A DNA stretch of 64,000 nucleotides, taken from Gillisella taibaishanensis (GTDB lineage Bacteria > Pseudomonadota > Alphaproteobacteria > Rhizobiales > Rhizobiaceae). The DNA lies in NCBI RefSeq assembly GCF_001938985.1, contig NZ_MKIN01000018.1, positions 124,001 to 188,000 of the forward strand, in the 5' to 3' direction. The notes beneath the pieces are model-generated. The model ran no database searches. It saw only the letters and a program-made list of their open reading frames with translations, and had not been told where the DNA came from. Positions 28,702 through 37,130 of this stretch are shown here, piece after piece (position 1 is the first letter of the stretch; each line of letters opens with the position of its first letter). The position numbers and the translations under genes are program-made.

Positions 28702-30285
28702 ATGAACACCGCTACCGCCGATTTCTCGCTGCAGGGCACAGGCAGGCGCAGTCATCATCCGATTTTCGCGGTATTCGCGGTGCTGCTTGGCCCCTTTATT
28801 GTTGGCTTTCACAGCCGCATGTTTGGTATTGGCTTGGTTGATCTGCGTGGGGCTTTTGGCTTGAGCGTGGATGAATCCTCCTGGATCAATACACTGTCCA
28901 CCGCGCCGCAAATTCTTGTGGCTCCCTGCGTTGCCTGGCTGGTTGCAACCTATGGTGTTCGCCGGGTGACTGTGGTGCCTGCCCTGATTTATGCCGGTGT
29001 GTCTTTGATCATCCCGTTTCAGCTGTCGCTGGATGTGCTGGCCGTGCTGCATATCATCCACGGGACGCTGTTGGGCATTTTCGTGCCTGCCACCTTGATG
29101 ATTATCTTTCGCAATCTGCCCCCCAAATGGTGGATTTCTGCCATTGCCGTCTATGCGTTCCGCTCGGCGTTCACGGTCAATTCCGGAACGGCATTGCTGG
29201 ATTTTTATGTTCAGCATGTCGGTTGGGAATTTCTATACTGGCAGGATGTGGTGCTGGCTCCGCTGATGGCGGTGTTTGCCATCCTTGGCGCACCGCATGA
29301 GCGCGTCAATCAGGATTTCGTGCGTCGAGCCGATTGGGGCGGCATGCTGCTCTTGGGCTGTGGCATGGCTATGCTGTTTACGGGCATCGATCAGGGCAAT
29401 CGTCTTGATTGGATGGCGAGCAGTTTTGTGGTCTCATGCCTTGTGGGCGGCGGTGTCTTGCTGGTCGCCTTCGTGATCAATGAATACCGGGTGGAGTTTC
29501 CTTGGGCGCATGTCAGTGCCATTGGTGCACGCAATGTTGTGCTGCTGCTGTTGATCGCCTGTTTCTATCTGTTCACCTCCCAATCCAACAGCGCGCTGAT
29601 TCCGAATTACCTGACCAATATTGTCGCTTTGCGGCCGGAGCAGATTGGTGCGACATTGGTGCTCTGGTGCTGTGTTCCCTTGATCATCATCACCCCGGTT
29701 GCCGTCTGGGCATTGCACCGAACTGATGGCCGGTGGGTGTTGATGATAGGTCTCTGCTGCTTTGCAATTGCGGCTCTGCTGGGGACCAGCTTGACCTCTC
29801 AATGGAGCGGTGACGATTTCCATACCATTGCTGTGTTGCAGGGGGCTGGCCATATTCTAACATTCCTGCCGATCATCACCATGATCGTTGCCAGCGGCGA
29901 CCCCAAGCAGGCCGCAGCCCTTGCTGCCTATATCCAAGTGGTGCGCCTGTTGGGGAGCGAAGTGGCCAATGCGCTGATGACGACCTTCCTGCGAAAGCGC
30001 GAGCAACTGCACTCGTTTTTGACCGGCCTCAACGTCGAGCGCGGAACAGAGACCACAACATCGGCACTGGCGGCCTTGACCCATAAATTTCAGGCCTTTG
30101 GGCAGGCGACGGCCCAGATGAGAGGCTTGACGTCGCTTACCCAGCGCGTTCAGGCGCAAGCCAATGTGCTGTCCTATATCGATGGCTTCTGGCTTACTTT
30201 TTATGCTGCGCTGTTTGGTCTTGTGTTGTTGGCGTTTGTCAAACGTCCCGCCCATGGTCCTCTGACACCCCACAACGTGGCATAA
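28702..30285 (+). CDS. MFS efflux transporter, DHA2/EmrB-like
   Basis: A 527-residue inner-membrane transporter with about fourteen helices, as in the DHA2 drug:H+ antiporters that work with EmrA-type adaptors. Segments such as DESSWINTLSTAPQILVAP (helix 2 region) and YGVRRVTVVPALIYAG fit this group, although the usual arginine-rich motif A is weak. A long soluble loop near residues 420-480 precedes the last helix (about 495-515). With the adaptor it forms an EmrAB-like pump, probably under the divergent LysR regulator. Substrate unknown. Confidence 0.88.
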   Translation: MNTATADFSLQGTGRRSHHPIFAVFAVLLGPFIVGFHSRMFGIGLVDLRGAFGLSVDESSWINTLSTAPQILVAPCVAWLVATYGVRRVTVVPALIYAGVSLIIPFQLSLDVLAVLHIIHGTLLGIFVPATLMIIFRNLPPKWWISAIAVYAFRSAFTVNSGTALLDFYVQHVGWEFLYWQDVVLAPLMAVFAILGAPHERVNQDFVRRADWGGMLLLGCGMAMLFTGIDQGNRLDWMASSFVVSCLVGGGVLLVAFVINEYRVEFPWAHVSAIGARNVVLLLLIACFYLFTSQSNSALIPNYLTNIVALRPEQIGATLVLWCCVPLIIITPVAVWALHRTDGRWVLMIGLCCFAIAALLGTSLTSQWSGDDFHTIAVLQGAGHILTFLPIITMIVASGDPKQAAALAAYIQVVRLLGSEVANALMTTFLRKREQLHSFLTGLNVERGTETTTSALAALTHKFQAFGQATAQMRGLTSLTQRVQAQANVLSYIDGFWLTFYAALFGLVLLAFVKRPAHGPLTPHNVA

Positions 30286-30396
30286 CCCGTTTATCGGTGC
30301 TACCGAATTTCTGTGCCTCGCCCCATTCCGGGGCTGGCACTGGCTGGCTTGCCATTGTATCCCTGCGGAACCATTCACCCAACGCGGACCTGATCT

Positions 30397-31362
30397 GTGG
30401 CAGTCTATACCGATATCAACGAGGTCGAGCTGAAGGCCTTTCTGGCCGAGTACGACACCGGCGCGCTGTTGTCCTTCAAGGGCATTGCCGAGGGGGTGGA
30501 AAACTCCAATTTTCTGCTGCATACCGACAAGGGCGCGCTGATCCTGACGCTCTACGAGAAACGGGTGGAGAAGGGCGATCTGCCGTTTTTCCTCGGCTTG
30601 ATGCATCATCTCTCTGATAAGGGGCTGAGCTGCCCGCTGCCGCTGCCGCGCAAGGATGGCGCCTTGCTGGGCGAACTCGCTGGCCGGCCGGCGGCACTGA
30701 TTTCCTTTCTGGAAGGCATGTGGCTGCGCAAGCCGGAGGCGGTGCATTGCCGGGCCGTGGGCGAAGCGGCGGCGGCGCTGCATCTTGCTGGCGAGGGCTT
30801 CGAACTCACCCGCCGCAACGCGCTCGATCTCCCTGGCTGGCAGTCGCTTTGGGCCAAGGCGCGCGCGCGTGCCGACGAGGTCTCCCCCGGTCTGCAGGCC
30901 GAGATCGACGCCGAGCTTGCGCATCTCGTCACTTGCTGGCCGCAGCATCTGCCGGAAGGCGTCATTCATGCCGATCTGTTTCCCGACAATGTCTTCTTTC
31001 TCGGCGATGCCGTCTCGGGCCTGATCGATTTCTATTTCGCCTGCAATGACGCCTATGCCTATGACCTGTCGATCTGCCTTAATGCATGGTGCTTCGAGAA
31101 GGACGGCAGCTACAACATCACCAAGGGCAAGGCGATGATCGAGGGCTATCTCTCGGTGCGGTCCCTGTCGGAGGCGGAAGTCGCGGCTCTGCCGGTGCTC
31201 TGCCGCGGTTCGGCGCTACGCTTCCTGCTGACCCGGCTGTATGACTGGCTGACAACGCCAGCCGGTGCCCTTGTGGTCAAGAAAGACCCGCTCGAATATC
31301 TGCGCAAGCTGCGCTTCCACCAGGCCGTGATCACGGCGGGTGAATACGGATGGCCGCAATGA
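30397..31362 (+). CDS. thrB: Homoserine kinase (ThrB, APH-fold type)
   Basis: ThrB phosphorylates homoserine with ATP to O-phosphohomoserine, the substrate of threonine synthase (thrC, about 13 kb downstream). The 321-residue protein is the alphaproteobacterial form with an aminoglycoside-phosphotransferase fold, not the GHMP type. Visible are [18 protein letters not shown] (nucleotide-binding start), the catalytic loop [14 protein letters not shown] and the metal-binding [11 protein letters not shown]. The GTG at 30397 gives the usual start [10 protein letters not shown]. Its stop overlaps the rnhA start (ATGA). Confidence 0.95.
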   Translation: MAVYTDINEVELKAFLAEYDTGALLSFKGIAEGVENSNFLLHTDKGALILTLYEKRVEKGDLPFFLGLMHHLSDKGLSCPLPLPRKDGALLGELAGRPAALISFLEGMWLRKPEAVHCRAVGEAAAALHLAGEGFELTRRNALDLPGWQSLWAKARARADEVSPGLQAEIDAELAHLVTCWPQHLPEGVIHADLFPDNVFFLGDAVSGLIDFYFACNDAYAYDLSICLNAWCFEKDGSYNITKGKAMIEGYLSVRSLSEAEVAALPVLCRGSALRFLLTRLYDWLTTPAGALVVKKDPLEYLRKLRFHQAVITAGEYGWPQ

Positions 31363-31823
31363 AACATGTCGACATCTTCACCGACGGCGCCTGTTCCGGC
31401 AATCCCGGTCCCGGCGGCTGGGGCGCGGTGCTGCGCTATGGCGAGACGGAAAAGGAACTCTGCGGCGGCGAGGCGGATACCACCAACAACCGCATGGAAC
31501 TGTTGGCTGCGATCACGGCGCTGAATGCTTTGAAGAGCCCCTGCGAAGTGGATCTGCACACCGACAGCAAATATGTGATGGACGGCATTTCCAAGTGGAT
31601 CTTCGGCTGGAAGAAAAACGGCTGGAAGACTGCCGACAAGAAGCCGGTCAAGAATGGCGAGCTTTGGCAGCAGCTCGATGCCGCCAACCAGCGTCACAAG
31701 GTGACCTGGCACTGGGTCAAGGGCCATGCTGGTCATCCCGAAAACGAGCGGGCCGACGAACTGGCGCGCAAGGGCATGGAGCCCTTCAAAAAGGGCAGTC
31801 TCGGCGCCAGCCTGCGCGCCTGA
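31359..31823 (+). CDS. rnhA: Ribonuclease HI
   Basis: RNase HI degrades the RNA strand of RNA-DNA hybrids such as Okazaki primers and R-loops. The 154-residue protein has all four catalytic acids: Asp in [18 protein letters not shown], Glu in [10 protein letters not shown], Asp in LHTDSKYV and Asp in ENERADELA, plus the basic handle [12 protein letters not shown]. The ATG at 31359 overlaps the thrB stop; ATG at 31350 is an alternative. The thrB-rnhA pair is a conserved rhizobial arrangement. Confidence 0.96.
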   Translation: MKHVDIFTDGACSGNPGPGGWGAVLRYGETEKELCGGEADTTNNRMELLAAITALNALKSPCEVDLHTDSKYVMDGISKWIFGWKKNGWKTADKKPVKNGELWQQLDAANQRHKVTWHWVKGHAGHPENERADELARKGMEPFKKGSLGASLRA

Positions 31824-31921
31824 TCCCTGACATTAGCGAGCGACCGGCTGTGATAGATGGTGATATCTGCCGCAGACGCATCGCGGTTTCGCGGCAAATG
31901 AAATAGACCAACACGACCAGA

Positions 31922-31965
31922 GCATTTCCAAGGCAAGTGGGAACAGGGTTTCCGCGTGGAAATGC
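31922..31965. repeat. RIME-like intergenic hairpin upstream of Dabb gene
   Basis: GCATTTCCA and TGGAAATGC form a perfect 9-bp stem around a core AAGTGGGAACAGGGTTTCCG. The core resembles the rhizobial mosaic elements found elsewhere in the window (for example 47968 and 35287). It lies directly upstream of the Dabb gene and would be in its mRNA leader. Confidence 0.6.
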
Positions 31966-31984
31966 GGAAAACAGGAGTCTCCCG

Positions 31985-32293
31985 ATGATCCATCACTGCG
32001 TTTTGCTGCGTTTCAAGGCCTCTGTCACCGACGCTGAAAAGCAGTCGATCTATGACGCGATTGCCGCCCTGAAAGATGTCGTGCCGGGCATGCTGGATGT
32101 GAATTGCGGTCCGGATGTTTCGCCCGAGGGGCTGAATGGTGGCTTTGCCGACGGGATCATCATCACCTTTGAAAATCCCCAAGTGCGCGATTACTACATC
32201 AAGCATCCGGACCATGTGTCGGTTGCAGATCGCATCATCGCCGCCGTCGATGGCGGCTTGTCGGGCGTTTTAATTTTCAACCTGGAATCGTGA
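31985..32293 (+). CDS. Dabb family protein (stress-responsive A/B barrel domain)
   Basis: A 102-residue dimeric ferredoxin-like alpha/beta-barrel protein. It starts MIHHCVLLRFKASVTDAEKQ and contains DYYIKHPDHVSVADRI, the typical HP.H segment of this family. Members include stress-induced proteins and some enzymes, but most are uncharacterised, and the substrate here is unknown. The ATG at 31985 follows GGAGTC; the repeat hairpin lies just before. It converges on the metal-ABC operon and is followed by a strong hairpin. Confidence 0.88.
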   Translation: MIHHCVLLRFKASVTDAEKQSIYDAIAALKDVVPGMLDVNCGPDVSPEGLNGGFADGIIITFENPQVRDYYIKHPDHVSVADRIIAAVDGGLSGVLIFNLES

Positions 32294-32311
32294 TTGACAG
32301 GAATAGGAGGC

Positions 32312-32348
32312 GGGCCGCCCCGGATATTGTAGGGTATCGGGGCGGCCC
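32312..32348. terminator. Bidirectional terminator-like hairpin
   Basis: GGGCCGCCCCG and CGGGGCGGCCC form a perfect 11-bp stem in the gap between the convergent Dabb and metal-binding-protein genes. There is no strong T-run on either side, so termination may depend on the very stable stem. Confidence 0.6.
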
Positions 32349-32444
32349 ACGGTCCGTTCAGATCCTGCCGCCGGGCTGGTAACTGGGGGAGCTCCCTGCC
32401 GGCGACGGGTCTGAGGCGGCCCGTCAAGACTGACTGTGGTGAGG

Positions 32445-33341
32445 TCAGCTTGATTTGCGCATGGCATCAGCCAGCTTGTCGACGTTGTAGCGGAACATCT
32501 TCTCATAGGTCGCGGCCGGGCCCTTGGCCTTGGACAGCGCCTCGACATACAGCTCACCGCCCGAGGTTGCGCCGGTCGCCTTGGCGATCTGCTTGACCAG
32601 ACGCGGATCGTTGGAATTTTCGAAGAAATAGGTCTTCACCTTCTCGGCCTTGATCTGCTCGATCAGCTTGCCGACATCGGCAGCCGAGGCTTCGCTCTCG
32701 GTCGAGAGACCCAGCGGCGACAGGAAGCTGACCTTGTATTCGCGGCCGAAATAGCCAAAGGCGTCGTGGCTGGTCAGGACCTTGCGGTCGGCTTCCGGAA
32801 TGGCATCGAATTTCGAGTGGGCATAGGCATTCAGCTCGTCGAGCTTCTTGTCATAGGCCGCCGCATTGGCCTTAAAGGCTTCGGCATCGGCGGGATCTGC
32901 GGCCGCAAGCGCCTTTTCGATATTGCCGACCCAGACCTTCACATTGACCGGGCTGTTCCAGACATGCGGATCGGTAACGGTCTTGCCGTCCTCTTCCATG
33001 GTGCGTGTGCTGATGTCCTCGGAGGCAACGACCGGCTTGCCCTTGTAGCCCGACGCGGTGATCAGCCGGTCCATCCAGCCTTCCAGGCCTTCGCCGGATA
33101 CGAAGGTGACATCGGCTGCCTTCAGCGCCTTGGCATTGGCAGGCGACGGCTCGAATTCATGGGGGTCGCCATCAGGTCCGACCAGGCTGGAGACGGTGAC
33201 ATGGTCGCCGCCAACCTGCTTGACGACATCGGCCAGAACCGTGAAGGAGGCGACCACCTTCAGCGTTTCGGCAAAGGCCGGGGCGGACGTGACGGCCATC
33301 AGCAGCGGCAGGGCGGCGGAAAACAGTAGTTTGCGGTTCAT
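32445..33341 (-). CDS. Metal ABC transporter substrate-binding protein (ZnuA/AztC-like)
   Basis: A 298-residue cluster A-I periplasmic protein that binds Zn2+ or Mn2+ and delivers it to the permease. It has a signal peptide (1-24, ending PAFAE) and the metal ligands in GDPHEFEPSP (His), DPHVWNSP (His), TSHDAFGYF (His) and ENSNDPRLV (Asp). The loop where ZnuA proteins carry many histidines is here the acidic TRTMEEDGKTV, so it is not a classic ZnuA. The Zur-like operator upstream favours zinc. The ATG at 33341 follows GGAGAC. It is the last gene of a four-gene minus-strand operon. Confidence 0.92.
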   Translation of the reverse strand: MNRKLLFSAALPLLMAVTSAPAFAETLKVVASFTVLADVVKQVGGDHVTVSSLVGPDGDPHEFEPSPANAKALKAADVTFVSGEGLEGWMDRLITASGYKGKPVVASEDISTRTMEEDGKTVTDPHVWNSPVNVKVWVGNIEKALAAADPADAEAFKANAAAYDKKLDELNAYAHSKFDAIPEADRKVLTSHDAFGYFGREYKVSFLSPLGLSTESEASAADVGKLIEQIKAEKVKTYFFENSNDPRLVKQIAKATGATSGGELYVEALSKAKGPAATYEKMFRYNVDKLADAMRKSS

Positions 33342-33369
33342 GCGTGTCTCCTGGGAAGAAAGCTTTGAA

Positions 33370-34242
33370 TCAGGCTTTGAGATGGGGGCTGGGAAGAAGC
33401 TGCCGGATAAGTCCGGACGGGGAAAACAGAATGGAAAGGCCGTAAAAGATCGCGGCAACGAGAATGATCGTCGGACCGGAGGCAAGCTCCAGATGGTAGG
33501 AGCCGATCAGGCCGAGATAGCTGGCGACAATGCCGCTCGCCGCAGACACAACCATCATGCCGGGCAGGCTGCGGCACCAAAGCTGGGCAATCGCCGCTGG
33601 CAGCATCATCAGCCCGACGGCCATGAGAGTGCCGAGCGCCTGGAAGCTGGCGACCAGATTGAGCACGACCAGAAACAGGAAGAGGAAATGATAGACCGGC
33701 CCGCGCCCGCCGATGGCGCGTAAGAAGCCCGGGTCGAGGCATTCCGCAACGAGAGGTCGGTAGATCACGGCAAGCGCCAGCAGGGAGAAGGACGCAATCG
33801 CGCCGATCTGCACGAGGGAATCGCCGTCGATGGCGAGTATAGTGCCGAACAGCACATGCAGAAGGTCGATATTGGAACCGCGCAGCGATACGATCAGCAC
33901 GCCAAGCGCCAGTGACGTGAGGTAGAAGCTGGCAAAGCTCGCGTCTTCCTGCAGCACGGTGGAGCGGCTGACAAAGCCTGAAAGCAGCGCGACGGACAGG
34001 CCGGCGATCAGCCCGCCGAGCCCCATGGCGGTGAGAGACAGCGATCCCGCGACGAGGTAGCCGATGGCAGCTCCCGGCAAGACCGCGTGGCTCATGGCAT
34101 CGCCCATCAGGCTCATGCGCCGCAGCATCAGGAACACGCCGATCGGGCCGGAGCCGAGACCAAGGCAAACGGCAGCGACAAGCGCCCGGCGCATAAAGCC
34201 GTAATCGGCAAAGGGTGCAATCAGCAGGTCATAGGCTGTCAT
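33370..34242 (-). CDS. Metal ABC transporter permease (ZnuB/AztB-like)
   Basis: The 290-residue inner-membrane permease of a zinc/manganese uptake ABC transporter (ABC-3 family). About eight helices are visible, with family-type segments FLMLRRMSLMGDAMSHAVLPG, where the permease contacts the ATPase and the metal path begins, and LMAVGLMMLPAAIAQL. The ATG at 34242 overlaps the ATPase stop (ATGA), which points to coupled translation. It is 28 bases upstream of the binding-protein gene. Confidence 0.92.
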   Translation of the reverse strand: MTAYDLLIAPFADYGFMRRALVAAVCLGLGSGPIGVFLMLRRMSLMGDAMSHAVLPGAAIGYLVAGSLSLTAMGLGGLIAGLSVALLSGFVSRSTVLQEDASFASFYLTSLALGVLIVSLRGSNIDLLHVLFGTILAIDGDSLVQIGAIASFSLLALAVIYRPLVAECLDPGFLRAIGGRGPVYHFLFLFLVVLNLVASFQALGTLMAVGLMMLPAAIAQLWCRSLPGMMVVSAASGIVASYLGLIGSYHLELASGPTIILVAAIFYGLSILFSPSGLIRQLLPSPHLKA

Positions 34243-35030
34243 GCCGCTGGCCTCGCCGTCTTGCGATCCGCAGGCTGGCAGGTCTCTGCATCCTCGTCCC
34301 AGCGCTCGGCCATGGCCCGCGCCTTCAGCAGATTGGCGGGCGACAGCGCCTCTTCGGTCGGACCCCAACTGACCAGCTCACGGGCCAGCAGCAGGGTCTG
34401 CGGGAAATGACTGCGCACCTGATCGAAATCATGCAACACGGCAATCACAGTGCGGCCGTCGCCGTGCCAGGTGCCGACAATGTCGATCAGGTCGCGGGTG
34501 GTGCGGGCGTCGATGGCGGTGAAGGGTTCATCGAGCAGGATCACCTTGGCATCCTGTAGCAGCAGCCGGGCAAACAGCACCCGCTGGAACTGGCCAGCCG
34601 ACAGCGCGCCGATGGAGCGCTTTTCGAAGCCTTCGAGCCCGACCGTCTGCAGCGCCTCACGGGCGCGCTCCCGATCGGCTTTGGAGACGCTGCCGAATGC
34701 GCCGCTGCGGCTCCAGGCGCCGAGCAATACGGTGTCGAACACGCTGATTGGAAAGCGCCGGTTGATCTCGGCCGCCTGCGGCAGATAGCCGAACTCTGTT
34801 CGCTTCAACTGATGTTGGACACTGCCCTCGGCCGGGCGCAACTCGCCGATGATCGTCTTCAGCAGGGTCGATTTTCCCGCACCGTTTGGTCCGGCAATCG
34901 CCGTCAGGCTGCCGGGCGCAATCACGCCGTTGACGTGATGCACGGCCGGGTGCCGGTCATAGGCCACGGTCAGATTGTCGAGTCGGATGATCGAGCCGGT
35001 CATGTCGCCGCTCGCTGTCTTGGCCGTCAT
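34239..35030 (-). CDS. Metal ABC transporter ATP-binding protein (ZnuC/AztA-like)
   Basis: The 263-residue ATPase that drives metal uptake. Walker A is GPNGAGKST, the Q-loop is in YLPQAAEINRRFPIS (typical for metal importers), the signature is LSAGQFQRVLFARLL, Walker B is VILLDEPFTAID and the switch His is in AVLHDFDQV. The start at 35030 is chosen because its ATG overlaps the stop of a 41-codon ORF (ATGA); an in-frame ATG at 35003 is possible. The gene order ATPase-permease-binding protein resembles aztABC zinc loci, but no aztD follows. Confidence 0.92.
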   Translation of the reverse strand: MTAKTASGDMTGSIIRLDNLTVAYDRHPAVHHVNGVIAPGSLTAIAGPNGAGKSTLLKTIIGELRPAEGSVQHQLKRTEFGYLPQAAEINRRFPISVFDTVLLGAWSRSGAFGSVSKADRERAREALQTVGLEGFEKRSIGALSAGQFQRVLFARLLLQDAKVILLDEPFTAIDARTTRDLIDIVGTWHGDGRTVIAVLHDFDQVRSHFPQTLLLARELVSWGPTEEALSPANLLKARAMAERWDEDAETCQPADRKTARPAA

Positions 35031-35152
35031 GGCAGCGCCACCGCCCATTGGATGGCAAGCCAGGTACCGCCGATCAGCACGACGGCAAAACCAAGACGCA
35101 TGGCGGCAGACCGCGCCAGCAAACTTGGAAAGATCGGATCGTCATCCTGCAA
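35027..35152 (-). CDS. Small membrane protein leading the metal ABC operon
   Basis: A 41-codon frame starting with TTG, preceded at good spacing by GGAGTGAGG, and ending in TGA that overlaps the ATG of the ATPase gene (ATGA). The product begins LQDDDPIFPSLLARSAAM (first residue read as Met) and has one clear hydrophobic helix, RLGFAVVLIGGTWLAIQW (about 19-36), so a membrane location is likely. It lies between a Zur-like operator and the transporter genes, which suggests a role in, or a leader function for, metal uptake. I do not recognise a family. The non-ATG start makes it easy to miss. Confidence 0.6.
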   Translation of the reverse strand: MQDDDPIFPSLLARSAAMRLGFAVVLIGGTWLAIQWAVALP

Positions 35153-35175
35153 GACCTCACTCCATCAAGTTCATA

Positions 35176-35205
35176 TGTAATAACGTTACGTGTAACGATA
35201 TAACA
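35176..35205. promoter_or_regulatory. Tandem Zur-like palindromes
   Basis: Two adjacent 15-base 7-1-7 imperfect palindromes, TGTAATA-A-CGTTACG and TGTAACG-A-TATAACA. On the minus strand the second reads TGTTATATCGTTACA, close to the alphaproteobacterial Zur pattern (TGTTATA..TAACA). They lie just upstream of the small ORF that starts the metal ABC operon, in the expected operator position. Confidence 0.6.
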
Positions 35206-35270
35206 ATAACGGCGAAACGATGGCAAGGGCTTCTTGAAAGGGTGCATGCAATAATGATCGGCAACAAAAA

Positions 35271-35396
35271 GCCCCGGAAGCCTGGAGTTTGTCAGGGAAA
35301 AGTGGAAACCGGTTTTCCCGAAAAGACAAACGAAAACAAAAGAAGCTAGAGTCTGTGTGGTTCAATATGAACCTGACAGACTCTAGCCTCCGGGGC
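35271..35396 (-). terminator. Peroxiredoxin terminator with a repeat in its loop
   Basis: On the minus strand GCCCCGGAGGC pairs with GCTTCCGGGGC (11 bp, including G-U), followed by TTTTTGTTGC, as in an intrinsic terminator for the peroxiredoxin gene. The two arms are 104 bases apart, and the loop is filled by a RIME-like repeat (35282-35385). Confidence 0.6.
35287..35386. repeat. RIME-like mosaic element, copy B
   Basis: Two hairpin modules joined by an A-rich linker. Module 1: GTTTGTC (35287) pairs with GACAAAC (35325-35331), around an inner core AAAAGTGGAAACCGGTTTTC. Module 2: CTAGAGTCTGT (35346) pairs perfectly with ACAGACTCTAG (35376-35386). Module 1 is nearly identical to the element at 56094, and its reverse complement shares the core CCGGTTTCCACTTTT with 48890. 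Confidence 0.75.
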
Positions 35397-35422
35397 GGGT
35401 AATGCCGGCGATGAAGAAAAGC

Positions 35423-35908
35423 TTACAGCCGTTCCAGCATGGCTTCGGCCGAAGATACGGTCGCCTGGCCGGGGTTTTCCTCGATATCAAGGCTCTTCAC
35501 CACGCCGTCTTCGACCAGCATGGAATAGCGCTTGGAGCGCACGCCGAGACCGCCGGCGGACAGGTCCATGTCGAGGCCGAGCGCCTTGGAGAAGCTCGCA
35601 TCCCAGTCGGCGAGGAAATGGATCTTGCCCATGCCGCCGCTCTGCTGCGCCCAGGCGCCCATGACGTGCCAGTCGTTGACGGAGACGACGGCAACGTCGT
35701 CCACACCCTTGGCGAGGAGCGCATCACGGTGTTCGAGGTAGCCGGGCAGGTGGTTGAGCGTGCAGGTGGGCGTAAAGGCGCCAGGTACGGCAAACAAGAC
35801 GACCTTCTTGCCTTTGAACAGGGTTTCGGTGGAAATTTCTACTGGGCCGTCGGCCGTCTTTTCTTTGAACGTGGCAGCCGGAATTGTCTCGCCAATTGCA
35901 ATCGTCAT
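35423..35908 (-). CDS. Peroxiredoxin (Prx5/type II-like)
   Basis: A 161-residue thiol peroxidase of the Prx5 group, reducing hydrogen peroxide and alkyl hydroperoxides in the cytoplasm. The peroxidatic cysteine is in VPGAFTPTCTLNHLPGY near residue 48, the Arg of the active site in GGLGVRSKRYSM, and the NDWHVMGAW segment is typical. No C-terminal glutaredoxin domain is present. The ATG at 35908 follows AGGAGGACG. It is a single gene, followed by a terminator that contains a repeat element. Confidence 0.94.
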   Translation of the reverse strand: MTIAIGETIPAATFKEKTADGPVEISTETLFKGKKVVLFAVPGAFTPTCTLNHLPGYLEHRDALLAKGVDDVAVVSVNDWHVMGAWAQQSGGMGKIHFLADWDASFSKALGLDMDLSAGGLGVRSKRYSMLVEDGVVKSLDIEENPGQATVSSAEAMLERL

Positions 35909-35986
35909 AAAATCGTCCTCCTGATGGATCCTGTCGAAGCCTCCTCGAATCCCAGGGGCCGCCAGCGGTCTGGGAGGGGGAGGCTG

Positions 35987-36883
35987 TCAGGGCTGCACTA
36001 TAGGGCGGCTTGTTGCGAAGGCAAGCGGTGCTTCCATCGCCCGCTTGTTGCCGGCGGCGACAAGAATATGCCAGGTCTTGCCATCCACGGTATAATTGCG
36101 CGGCAGTTTCGGCAGGGTAACGCGCAGCGACCGCTGATTGCCCTTGTTCGACAGCACGGTGTATTCCGTAAACAAATAGCCTTCCGGCCCGGTCACCAGA
36201 ATGCGCGGTTCGTCCTTGGAGCCATCGGGCACGACAAGCGAGACATCGAGGCTGGAGAGGTCTTGGGCCATGTGAAAATCATCGACATGAAAATCGTCCG
36301 ATGCCGAGGCCGGAAGCTTGGACTTCGCCTTTTCGATCAGCTTCACTTCGCTGACATCGGTGGTTTCCTCGTGTCCGAGATCGATGTTGAGTTCGGCCTG
36401 GAACGGAATACAGATATTGCGGCACATGCCGATGAAGGCCATCAGCCTCAGCGGGTTCTGCCAGGTCTCGCCATGGCTGCGCAAGGTGAAGGGAAAGACC
36501 ACGGCATGGTCGTAGCCGACATCGCGCACGCTGCCGATATCCATGCGCTTGGGCACCGGAAAGGTCAGCGGCGAAGCGGTAAAGCCTGCATCGTCGGAGA
36601 CGGTCAGTTGCGGTGGGATGCCACTGTCGCCAGGCTCGCGCCAATAGGTGAACCATCCATCGTTCGGCTCGATCTGCAAACCGGCCTGGCGGCTGCCGTC
36701 GGGTGCTGGCGGCAGCACCACCAGCCGCATCCGGCCGCCATCGCTCACCGCCCAGGCCGAGGTGGCCGCATGGGCGCCATCGGGCGCAAGCACCGACACG
36801 AGGCCTGCAATCAGCAGCGCCAGGGCGCAAAAGGCCGGGCGCAGCGCTGGACCGGAGCGGAAGGAGAGGACAGCTTGGATCAT
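35987..36883 (-). CDS. Exported protein with a DsbD N-terminal-type domain
   Basis: A 298-residue secreted protein resembling the N-terminal domain of DsbD/ScsB, an immunoglobulin-like thiol-disulfide exchange module. A signal peptide (about 1-38) ends near AHAAT. The domain shows DGWFTYWREPGDSG, DHAVVFPFTL and the cysteine pair in GMCRNICIPFQAEL. There is no transmembrane or thioredoxin part, so it is not a full DsbD. The ATG at 36883 follows AGCGGG; a GTG at 36922 is the alternative. It is divergent from yqgE. Its redox partner is unknown. Confidence 0.82.
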   Translation of the reverse strand: MIQAVLSFRSGPALRPAFCALALLIAGLVSVLAPDGAHAATSAWAVSDGGRMRLVVLPPAPDGSRQAGLQIEPNDGWFTYWREPGDSGIPPQLTVSDDAGFTASPLTFPVPKRMDIGSVRDVGYDHAVVFPFTLRSHGETWQNPLRLMAFIGMCRNICIPFQAELNIDLGHEETTDVSEVKLIEKAKSKLPASASDDFHVDDFHMAQDLSSLDVSLVVPDGSKDEPRILVTGPEGYLFTEYTVLSNKGNQRSLRVTLPKLPRNYTVDGKTWHILVAAGNKRAMEAPLAFATSRPIVQP

Positions 36884-37130
36884 CCCGCTATTTAGACAGG
36901 CCGTAAGGGCGCTGCCAATCACGCTTTTTACAGTTTTATCATTTTCGGTTGATTGATCGGCGGTGATGGCTCATCTTATTCATCTGACTTGCGCCGGCAG
37001 CAGAATGACACAACAGCAAAATGATAATGTGCAGCGCAGCCGGAAGCGTCCAAACAGTGTCGGTATCGGTGCGCGCGGCGTGTGATGTTCTTTTCCGATC
37101 GATCGGCAGAGCGAACAGAACGGAGGCAGC

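Noticed and set aside
35402..36895. 497-codon plus-strand open frame
   Set aside because: It lies opposite the peroxiredoxin and DsbD-domain genes, whose motifs, signals and ribosome sites are clear. Long antisense frames are common in GC-rich DNA.
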